NCBI GenBank assembly: GCA_903959665.1
Contig: CAJBXY010000132.1
Span: 1 to 12,027, forward strand
Length of the DNA: 12,027 nt
Source: an uncultured Solirubrobacterales bacterium
Lineage (GTDB): Bacteria > Actinomycetota > Thermoleophilia > Solirubrobacterales > Solirubrobacteraceae
Direction of reading: 5' to 3'
Position 1 is the stretch's first letter. Every line of letters begins with the position of its first letter. The position numbers and the translations under genes are program-made. The notes beneath the pieces were generated by a model. That model had not been told where the DNA came from, searched no databases, and worked only from the letters and a program-made list of their open reading frames with translations. Positions 7,040-12,027 of the stretch are shown piece by piece.

Positions 7040-7771
7040 TCAATCGAGCAGCGCCTCGGCCGCGGCAGCGAGGCCGCCGCTTCTAAGCAGCTCCGAGTTG
7101 CCGAGCAGCCGATCAAGCTCGCCTGCGATCCGCGTTAGCGGCGCCGACGCGCTGGGCGTGGAGAGAATTCGGATTGGGAGCTGGCAGCTGCCCATCTGGC
7201 GGTGCGTCAGCTCCAAAGTGGCAAGGCCGCCGTAGTCGGCAAAGCAGGCGCCGCTCGCGGCCTGCGCGCTTGCCAGCAAGGCGGCGTCGGCGCCCGGGCC
7301 CAGCAGCGCTTCGATCGCCCGGTCGGTGCCGGCGGCCAGCAGCGCCGCCTCAATCGCGCCGCGCTGATCGGCCAGCTCGCGCGTCGATTCGACGTCGAGC
7401 GAGTAGACGGGCGGGTCGGCCAGCACCGCAGCGGAAACCAGTTCAGGCCGCCGCAGGCAGAGATCGAGCGCGATCAGCGCGCCAAAGCCAACGCCCACGA
7501 TCAGCGCCTCGCCCACGCCGAGCGCAAGCAGCAGCGCCGCCGCGTCCTCGCTCTGCTCAGTTACCGTCGTCGCCAGGTACGGCTCCGGCGCCTCGCTCTT
7601 GCCGTAGCCGCGGCGGTCGTAGGTGATCACGCGGCTGCGACCGGCCAGAGGCGCCAGCTCCGAGCCGAGCGACTCGCCGCCGCCGATGCCCTGAATTCCT
7701 AGTAGCGGCTTCCCTTCACCGCGGCTCAAGTAGTGAAGCTGCACTCCTACCCCAGCGGCGCTCGGCGTCAT
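7040..7771 (-). CDS. Alpha/beta-hydrolase-fold protein lacking the catalytic triad (likely non-enzymatic)
   Basis: The 243-residue sequence follows the alpha/beta-hydrolase fold: VQLHYLSRGEGKPLLGIQG (10-28) for the first strands and oxyanion loop, VITYDRRGYGKSEAP (48-62) for strand 4, and LIVGVGFGALIALDL (90-104) for the nucleophile elbow. In active members the elbow reads G-x-S-x-G. Here it is Gly93-Val-Gly95-Phe-Gly97, so the serine is glycine (codon GGC at 7489-7487). The usual HG of the oxyanion loop is QG. The strand that normally carries the acid reads PIRILSTPSASAP, with no Asp. No histidine lies near the C-terminus; the last is His190. The frame is intact and the codon use matches its neighbours, so it looks like a maintained pseudoenzyme rather than a decayed gene. 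The ATG at 7771 lies 15 bp from the divergent small gene. An in-frame GTG nine codons later is an alternative start, preceded by a purine-rich ggggtagga. Confidence 0.82.
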   Translation of the reverse strand: MTPSAAGVGVQLHYLSRGEGKPLLGIQGIGGGESLGSELAPLAGRSRVITYDRRGYGKSEAPEPYLATTVTEQSEDAAALLLALGVGEALIVGVGFGALIALDLCLRRPELVSAAVLADPPVYSLDVESTRELADQRGAIEAALLAAGTDRAIEALLGPGADAALLASAQAASGACFADYGGLATLELTHRQMGSCQLPIRILSTPSASAPLTRIAGELDRLLGNSELLRSGGLAAAAEALLD

Positions 7772-7786
7772 CGCTAGAATTACAGC
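7772..7786. promoter_or_regulatory. 15-bp divergent promoter region between hydrolase-fold gene and 91-residue gene
   Basis: The whole space between the two start codons is cgctagaattacagc. On the plus strand TAGAAT (7775-7780) is followed by 6 nt and the ATG at 7787, the best -10 match in the window, which would give a leaderless mRNA. On the minus strand the same bases read TGTAAT or TAATTC, ending 7 or 5 nt before the ATG at 7771; this is a weaker match. There is no room for a Shine-Dalgarno on either side. Any -35 contacts must lie inside the opposite gene. Confidence 0.55.
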
Positions 7787-8062
7787 ATGGAAGGCCCTGG
7801 CGGACTTGGCGACATCTTCGGTGACCCGGACGAGCTTCAGCGCCGCATGGCTGAGTTCGCTGAGCAGATGTCGAGCCAGCAGACGCTTGCTTGGGCCGAC
7901 AACGCAATCAAGCTGGCCGTCGACATGACGGTCGCCGCGATCGGCCGCCTCAACGTGCAGGGCACTAACGCTGAGCAGGCTGAGCAGATCCGCTCGCTGA
8001 TGGCAACCGTTTTCCCTGAGGCTGTTGCGCTGGTGCGCGAAGCCCGTCAGGGTCTGCGCTAG
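7787..8062 (+). CDS. Small helical protein of unknown function (91 residues)
   Basis: I do not recognise this family. The protein has 91 residues, a Gly/Asp/Pro-rich first 16 residues, then what looks like three amphipathic helices (about 16-32, 34-55 and 61-90). It has no Cys, no signal peptide and no membrane segment, so it is probably a soluble cytosolic protein. Reality of the gene is supported by codon use like that of its neighbours, by the strong TAGAAT box placed 6 nt before the ATG, and by the tight fit between neighbours: 15 bp to the divergent gene and a shared CTAG with the convergent one. The shared control region hints at a link to the hydrolase-fold protein, but that is only an inference from position. 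Confidence 0.78.
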   Translation: MEGPGGLGDIFGDPDELQRRMAEFAEQMSSQQTLAWADNAIKLAVDMTVAAIGRLNVQGTNAEQAEQIRSLMATVFPEAVALVREARQGLR

Positions 8063-9036
8063 CCGCCACCCGCGGCCTTCTCTTCGGCGCGGTGCGCCTT
8101 ACCGGCGCGCATCACGTCGCCAAACGAGCGGAAGCCGAAGATCGTCAGCAGCGCAAGGAAACCGACCGCGATTGAGATCACGGCTATCGCCACCTGCTGG
8201 CCGACCGAGTAGGCGGCTACCACTGCGGCCGTTCCAAAGACGGTCACCAGCAGCGCCTGCTGAACACCGGCGCCGCCGGGCGTGAACGGCACCAGCGCCG
8301 CGACGGCGTTGATGCCCAGCACCAGCATCACGTTGCGGACGGAGCCGCCGATGCCGAAAGCGTCGAGCAGCAGCCAGAAGGCGGCGCAGCGCAGCAGCCA
8401 GCCGCCGAACTGCACCAGCCACACCTCACGCAGGTAGCGGCGCCAATCGCTCAGAATCGTGAAGCCTTGGCGGACGTTGAACCAGAAGGCGACGACGCGG
8501 CGCGACAGGAAGGCGAAGGCGACCAGCGCCGCCAGCGTCAGGCCGGTGACGATGAAGAGCGTTAGCTGCGGGTCGGTCGAGAGGAACGAAAGATCAAGCG
8601 TTCCGAGCTTCGGTAGCTCCGGAGTGTTTGGGAAAACACCTTCGCTGAAGGCGAAAGTGAGGACGGGGATCGCGATCGTCAGGTCGAAGATCGACTCAAC
8701 GACGAAGGCGGCACCGATCGCCGGGTAGGTCGACTGCGGCACCGAGACCTTGACGAGAAAGAATTTGATGATGTCGCCGCCGCGCGCGGGAACAACATTG
8801 TTGAAGCCGTAGGCGGCGATGTAGGCGCCCCAAATGTTGCGGTAGGGAATCCGCTCATCGGGGTAGGCGGCGCCGAGCGTGTTGTAAAGCGCCAGCGCGC
8901 GCATCGAGAGGTAGAGGACAAAGATCACCATCCCCAGCAGCAGCGGGATTATCTCAACCTGCGCGAAGCTGTCTACGAAGCTGCGGGCCGCTTCGTAGAT
9001 TCGCTGAAAGAGGTCGGTGATTGCCGCGATCTTCAC
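8059..9036 (-). CDS. UPF0104 / lysylphosphatidylglycerol-synthase-like transmembrane protein
   Basis: A 325-residue polytopic membrane protein of the UPF0104 family (PF03706, the membrane part of MprF-type lysylphosphatidylglycerol synthases, also found in AglD- and YbhN-like proteins). Diagnostic segments are NNVVPARGGDIIKFFLV (79-95), the ES/D pair in the helix at 113-118, and PFTPGGAGVQQALLV (250-264). Seven to eight hydrophobic segments are visible from about residue 29 to 300, and a short charged tail ends AEEKAAGGG. There is no aminoacyl-transferase domain, so it is not a full MprF. Stand-alone members are thought to move or handle lipid-linked molecules, but the substrate is not known. 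The start is GTG at 9036, with TACCCT ending 6 nt upstream and no Shine-Dalgarno. The stop (TAG) lies in a CTAG shared with the convergent 91-residue gene, a 4-bp overlap. Confidence 0.9.
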   Translation of the reverse strand: MKIAAITDLFQRIYEAARSFVDSFAQVEIIPLLLGMVIFVLYLSMRALALYNTLGAAYPDERIPYRNIWGAYIAAYGFNNVVPARGGDIIKFFLVKVSVPQSTYPAIGAAFVVESIFDLTIAIPVLTFAFSEGVFPNTPELPKLGTLDLSFLSTDPQLTLFIVTGLTLAALVAFAFLSRRVVAFWFNVRQGFTILSDWRRYLREVWLVQFGGWLLRCAAFWLLLDAFGIGGSVRNVMLVLGINAVAALVPFTPGGAGVQQALLVTVFGTAAVVAAYSVGQQVAIAVISIAVGFLALLTIFGFRSFGDVMRAGKAHRAEEKAAGGG

Positions 9037-9042
9037 TGCTCA

Positions 9043-9048
9043 AGGGTA
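9043..9048 (-). promoter_or_regulatory. Possible -10 box (TACCCT) for the UPF0104 gene
   Basis: On the minus strand TACCCT is followed by tgagca and then the GTG start, again a 6-nt gap with no Shine-Dalgarno. No -35 match is visible in the GC-rich stretch upstream. Confidence 0.42.
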
Positions 9049-9082
9049 CGGCTCGCGCCGCCGGTTACCCGCGCCGAGCCGT
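9048..9082. repeat. Inverted repeat in the 54-bp gap between the HAD and UPF0104 genes
   Basis: ACGGCTCG (9048-9055) pairs with CGAGCCGT (9075-9082) around a 19-nt loop. An overlapping alternative pairs GGGTA (9044-9048) with TACCC (9066-9070). It could be a weak terminator for the HAD gene, although no T-run follows, or a binding site upstream of the TACCCT box. Chance pairing in GC-rich DNA is possible. Confidence 0.3.
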
Positions 9083-9090
9083 TCGCGCCG

Positions 9091-9753
9091 TTAGGCGCCG
9101 TCAAGCCCGATCGCGGCCAGCAGCGCCGGGTCGCCCAGCGAGCTGAAGACCTGGTCCTCAGCGCCGGCAAAATCGGCGTCATCAAACGACGGGATCACGT
9201 AGACCGTCATCCCCGCCGCGGCGGCGCTGGCAGCGCCGGGCGGTGAGTCCTCAAGCGCGACGCAGTCGGCCGCGTCAACGCCGAGCCTGCGCGCGGCCTC
9301 AAGGTAGGGGTCTGGCGCCGGCTTGCCGTGGGGGACGTCCTCAGCCGTGACGATCGTGCCAAAGAAGCGCTCAACCCCTGCGGCGGCGATCGCGCGGTCG
9401 ACGAACGGCCGCGGCGAGTTGGAGCAGAGCGCAACCGGTACGCCGGCATCGGCCAGCGCTGTCAGTAGCGCAACGGCGCCCGGCATCGGCTCACAGCCGC
9501 TCTCGAGCGCTACATAGACAAGCCGGTTCATCTCCTCGACCAGCGCCGGCCCTTCCTCGTCGGGGCGCCCAAGCTCACGCGCAAGGATCGTCGCCGCGTG
9601 CGGGCCGGAGTTCCCGAGCAAAGCAATCTTGTGCTCGTCGTTGAACTCAATTCCGTGCGCTGCGAAGAGCTTCTGCTCGGACTGCGTCCACAGCTCCTCG
9701 CTGTCGAGCGTTAGTCCATCGTTGTCGAAGATCACTGCTGCGGGAAGGCTCAT
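9091..9753 (-). CDS. HAD-superfamily phosphatase (beta-phosphoglucomutase-like subgroup)
   Basis: A 220-residue cytosolic hydrolase of the haloacid dehalogenase superfamily. Motif I is DNDGLTLDSEELW, with nucleophile Asp10 and acid/base Asp12. Motif II is CSNS (Ser111), motif III is HGKPAPDPY (Lys144), and motif IV is ALEDSPPG (Glu168, Asp169). The stretch between motif I and motif II carries the helical cap typical of subfamily I, as in phosphoglycolate phosphatase, beta-phosphoglucomutase and sugar-phosphate phosphatases. The substrate cannot be read from the sequence. I chose the ATG at 9753 because the family motif begins a few residues later. The frame is open further upstream to 9849, but that part lies inside the peroxiredoxin gene and is Arg-rich. 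The gene follows the peroxiredoxin by 34 bp and is probably co-transcribed. A weak GATGAT 6 nt before the ATG could be its own promoter. Confidence 0.92.
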   Translation of the reverse strand: MSLPAAVIFDNDGLTLDSEELWTQSEQKLFAAHGIEFNDEHKIALLGNSGPHAATILARELGRPDEEGPALVEEMNRLVYVALESGCEPMPGAVALLTALADAGVPVALCSNSPRPFVDRAIAAAGVERFFGTIVTAEDVPHGKPAPDPYLEAARRLGVDAADCVALEDSPPGAASAAAAGMTVYVIPSFDDADFAGAEDQVFSSLGDPALLAAIGLDGA

Positions 9754-9787
9754 CGGTTGATCATCCCGATTGTCGCCCTCGCGGCGC

Positions 9788-10249
9788 TCACAGCTCGGCC
9801 AGCGCTTCCAGCACCTCTTCGTCATGCGTCTTCGGCGAGACCTTCTCAATCACGTGGCGAACTGTTCCCGAGCCGTCGATGATGAAGGTCGTCCGCAGCG
9901 CGCCCCAGTACTTCTTGCCGTACATCGACTTCTCAGCCCAGACCCCGTACTTCTCGCAGACGGCGTGGTCCTCGTCGGCCAGCAGCGTGAAGTTGAGCTT
10001 CTGTGCGTCGTGGAACTTCTTCACCTTGGCGACCGGGTCGGGGGAGATGCCGACCACGCGCACGCCTTCCTTCTTGTAGGCCTTGAGGTGGTCGCGCACG
10101 CCGCAGGCCTGGGTCGTGCAGCCCGGCGTTGAGGCCTTCGGATAAAAGTAGAGAACCACGGTCTCGCCCTTCAAATCGCTCAGCGAGAGCTGTTCGCCGT
10201 TCTCGTCGGGAAGTTTGAAGGCCGGTGCTTTTTTGCCGCTTGCAATCAT
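9788..10249 (-). CDS. bcp: Thioredoxin-dependent peroxiredoxin, PrxQ/Bcp type
   Basis: A 153-residue thiol peroxidase that reduces hydrogen peroxide and organic hydroperoxides and is recycled by thioredoxin. It acts in the cytosol. The active-site segment YPKASTPGCTTQACG (36-50) contains the peroxidatic Cys44. The resolving Cys49 lies five residues later, which is the PrxQ arrangement with both cysteines in the same helix (Cys45 and Cys50 in E. coli Bcp). The conserved arginine is Arg119 in ALRTTFIID. Length and motif order are normal, so it should be active. Translation starts at an ATG with AAGGAG 9 nt upstream, the clearest Shine-Dalgarno in the window. It is divergent from the large secreted-protein gene across 83 bp and is followed by the HAD phosphatase gene on the same strand. 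Confidence 0.97.
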   Translation of the reverse strand: MIASGKKAPAFKLPDENGEQLSLSDLKGETVVLYFYPKASTPGCTTQACGVRDHLKAYKKEGVRVVGISPDPVAKVKKFHDAQKLNFTLLADEDHAVCEKYGVWAEKSMYGKKYWGALRTTFIIDGSGTVRHVIEKVSPKTHDEEVLEALAEL

Positions 10250-10258
10250 CGTCGAAGG

Positions 10259-10264
10259 CTCCTT
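10259..10264 (-). promoter_or_regulatory. bcp: Shine-Dalgarno of the peroxiredoxin gene
   Basis: AAGGAG on the minus strand lies 9 nt before the ATG at 10249. It shows that this organism also uses classical leadered translation starts, unlike the neighbouring genes with TANNNT boxes near the start codon. Confidence 0.7.
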
Positions 10265-10332
10265 GTTGGCTGTCGTCTGATTGAAGCAGCCCGAAGGGGG
10301 GTGAAGTTTGCCGGCCTGCGACTAAGGCTGGG

Positions 10333-12027
10333 GTGACGCCGATTCGCTCTCTGATCATCTCGGCCACGGCGCTGATCACGCTGCTGGCGATGCTGTTCTT
10401 CGCCACCGGTGCCGATGCCGGCACTTACGAGGTGCGGGCCTGCGACGGCAGCGGCATCAACCGCTCGTTCGTCGCCGTCGGCTCATCGATGGTTGCTGCC
10501 AACGGCTCCTGCAGCGCGGTTCCCTTCCTTGGCATGCAGGTCCGCAATGGGCTTGGCGCCGGCACGGCAGGCGCCTTCACCTGGGGCGCGCTTGAAGCTG
10601 CCGCGCCGGCCGGCAGCGTAATCACGGGCTTGCGCGCAAATGCCACCGCCTATGACCAGAAGGCGGCCGCCAACCTTGACGGCTGGCGCGCCGGTATCGC
10701 CGACGACACTGGCTACCGCTGGTGCGGGATTCCCTCTCCCTGCGCTTGGGGTGGAGCGCCGAGCGTTCCGATCGCGCTCGATGGGCTTTCGACGACGCGG
10801 CTGCGCCTGTTGGTGATCTGCGCGCTTGGCAGCGGCTGCCGCCGCAGCGCGATTCAAGCGACGACGACGCTTAGCGACGTGATCCTCCAGCTTCGCGATG
10901 ATCAGGCACCAGCAATGAACGCGATGCGTGGCGCGCTGGCATCGGGCGATAGCTGGGTCGCAGGTTCGCTCGCGAGTGGCTTCGACGCCAGCGATCCGGC
11001 GGGGATTCGAACTGCCAGCGTCAGCGTCGATGGCACGAGCGTCAGCGGCGTTGAGCATCGCTGCGATCAGTACTCAATGTCACCCTGCCCGAACGGCGGA
11101 TCCGAAGCGACGATCGACACGAGGCAGCTAAGCGATGGCACCCACAGCGTGCTCGCTCGCGCCGTCGACGCGGCCGGCAACGGCGCCGATCAGCAGGCGC
11201 AGATTAGGGTCGACAACACTGCGCCGGTCGTCGCGCGGCCGGAGCGCAGCAGCGGCGGCGGCTGGAGCGCCGACGCCAGCGCCGCGCTAGCGGTCGACGC
11301 CAGCGACGGAGCCGGTGGCTCGGGCGTGAGGTCGCTCGGCTGGGAGCTTTGCCGCACCGACGGCAGCGACTGCCGCTCGGGCGCCGCCGCTCCCGCCGCG
11401 TCGCTCAGCATCAATTTGCCGGCCGCTGGCGAGTGGCACGCCCGCGTCAGCGCCAGCGACGCGCTGCGAGCAGGGCAGCCAAGCGCGTGGTCGCCGCCGC
11501 TCCGTTACGACCCGGTAGTCCCTGGCGCCTCGCAGCTGGCAGGAGCGGAGCGCTGGAGCGACGGGCGAACAGCGGCCTCGGTCCAGCTCGCGCCTTCGCA
11601 ATCAGCGCCGATCGGCCCGTCGGGATTGGCCGGCTACGCCGTTAGCAGCGACGGCAGCGCCCCGGGCTCAGCGCCAAGCGTCGGCGGCGAGAAGGCGACC
11701 GTCAGCCTTGGCCAGCTGCCGGAGGGCACGACGATCGTCACTGCGCGGGCGATCAGCGGCGCCGGTGTTCCCTCCGGCGAAGTTGGCCGCGCTGAGGTTG
11801 GAATCGACCGCAGCGCGCCGGCGCTCACGCTGGCGCCGGCGGCCGGCGAGCAGCCGCGCCGCGAAGAGTGGTTCCCGAGGCCGATCGAGCTGCTCGCGAA
11901 GGGAACCGATCAGGTTGGCCTTTCGGGCATGGCCGGCGCGCCTGACGAGCAGCCGGCCACCGACGGTGGCTACGTCGAGTACCAGATCGACGATGGGGCG
12001 CCGCAGCGTGTCCGTGGCGCCAACGCC
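10333..12027 (+). CDS. Large exported protein with Ig-like repeat modules (3' end outside window)
   Basis: An open frame of 565 codons runs from the GTG at 10333 to the window edge without a stop. The first in-frame stop upstream is at 10282-10284, so this is the only plausible start; ACTAAGGCTGG before it may hold a weak -10. Residues 1-29 form a signal peptide with Arg5, a hydrophobic core (7-24) and an ADA-G cleavage site. An N-terminal domain follows (about 30-190) with Cys37, Cys60, Cys131, Cys137, Cys163 and Cys169, which may form disulfides. After DDQAP (189-193) come Ig-like modules of about 100 residues, recognisable by AVDAAGN followed by VDNTAP (277-298) and by GIDRSAPALT (491-499). 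Further Cys pairs are at 244/252 and 340/347. It is probably a surface or secreted binding protein. The family of the N-terminal domain is not recognised; a carbohydrate-binding role would be a guess. Confidence 0.85.
   Translation, partial: MTPIRSLIISATALITLLAMLFFATGADAGTYEVRACDGSGINRSFVAVGSSMVAANGSCSAVPFLGMQVRNGLGAGTAGAFTWGALEAAAPAGSVITGLRANATAYDQKAAANLDGWRAGIADDTGYRWCGIPSPCAWGGAPSVPIALDGLSTTRLRLLVICALGSGCRRSAIQATTTLSDVILQLRDDQAPAMNAMRGALASGDSWVAGSLASGFDASDPAGIRTASVSVDGTSVSGVEHRCDQYSMSPCPNGGSEATIDTRQLSDGTHSVLARAVDAAGNGADQQAQIRVDNTAPVVARPERSSGGGWSADASAALAVDASDGAGGSGVRSLGWELCRTDGSDCRSGAAAPAASLSINLPAAGEWHARVSASDALRAGQPSAWSPPLRYDPVVPGASQLAGAERWSDGRTAASVQLAPSQSAPIGPSGLAGYAVSSDGSAPGSAPSVGGEKATVSLGQLPEGTTIVTARAISGAGVPSGEVGRAEVGIDRSAPALTLAPAAGEQPRREEWFPRPIELLAKGTDQVGLSGMAGAPDEQPATDGGYVEYQIDDGAPQRVRGANA

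Noticed and set aside
9754..9849. Upstream extension of the HAD phosphatase by 32 residues
   Set aside because: The extension is Arg-rich, overlaps the end of the peroxiredoxin gene, and precedes the family motif that starts a few residues after the ATG at 9753.
10229..10234. Run of six T that might be a terminator tail or slippage site
   Set aside because: It lies inside the peroxiredoxin gene and simply encodes Lys6-Lys7 (AAA AAA). No hairpin precedes it.
10289..10299. Short CCC-TTC-GGG hairpin in the peroxiredoxin/secreted-protein gap
   Set aside because: The stem is only three to four pairs, and nothing supports a terminator or riboswitch.
10483..11058. Minus-strand open frame of 191 codons inside the secreted-protein gene
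   Set aside because: The plus-strand frame has a signal peptide, Ig-like motifs and no stop to the window end. The minus frame is Arg/Ala-rich without recognisable features.
1..12027. Mobile element, CRISPR array, toxin-antitoxin or phage defence system
   Set aside because: No transposase, integrase, direct-repeat array, tRNA or known defence domain is visible on either strand. Base composition and codon use look even across the window.

Overview
This window is a tightly packed, GC-rich bacterial chromosome segment. It contains eleven genes and no gap longer than about 85 bases. High GC, frequent GTG starts, a nuoL-nuoM-nuoN run, a tandem two-domain ThyX protein and a large secreted Ig-repeat protein suggest a high-GC actinobacterium. 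My best guess is class Thermoleophilia (Solirubrobacterales-like), but that is an inference from style and family make-up, not from a marker gene. I see no tRNA, rRNA, CRISPR array, insertion sequence or phage gene.

Layout. (1) Bases 1-3607, plus strand: the end of a respiratory complex I operon. It holds the C-terminal part of NuoL, then NuoM and NuoN, with overlapping start and stop codons. (2) 3608-3644: a short spacer with a perfect 20-bp palindrome and a possible -10 box. (3) 3645-5222, plus: a double-length ThyX-family protein. (4) 5230-7771, minus: three genes read leftwards, namely an alpha/beta-hydrolase-fold protein lacking its catalytic residues, a six-helix membrane protein of unknown function, and a classical short-chain dehydrogenase. 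(5) 7787-8062, plus: a 91-residue helical orphan protein. It diverges from the hydrolase across only 15 bp and converges on the next gene with a 4-bp CTAG overlap that supplies both stop codons. (6) 8059-10249, minus: PrxQ/Bcp peroxiredoxin, a HAD-superfamily phosphatase, and a UPF0104/lysylphosphatidylglycerol-synthase-like membrane protein. (7) 10333 to the end, plus: the first 565 residues of a large exported protein with Ig-like modules. It is open to the window edge.

How the genes fit together. NuoL, NuoM and NuoN are the proton-pumping membrane subunits of NADH:quinone oxidoreductase. The other genes look like independent housekeeping or accessory units rather than one pathway: nucleotide metabolism, redox chemistry, peroxide defence, phosphate-ester hydrolysis and envelope functions. 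What links many of them is transcription layout. Several genes carry a TANNNT box about 6-10 nt before the start codon and no Shine-Dalgarno sequence, which is the arrangement expected of leaderless or nearly leaderless mRNAs. PrxQ, with a clear AAGGAG, is a contrast.

The points most worth a second look are: the tandem ThyX, whose two halves have lost complementary motif residues; the pseudo-hydrolase and orphan small gene sharing a 15-bp divergent region; the recurring leaderless promoter pattern; and the unusual residues in NuoM. I do not see a clear multi-gene defence, biosynthetic or mobile system.
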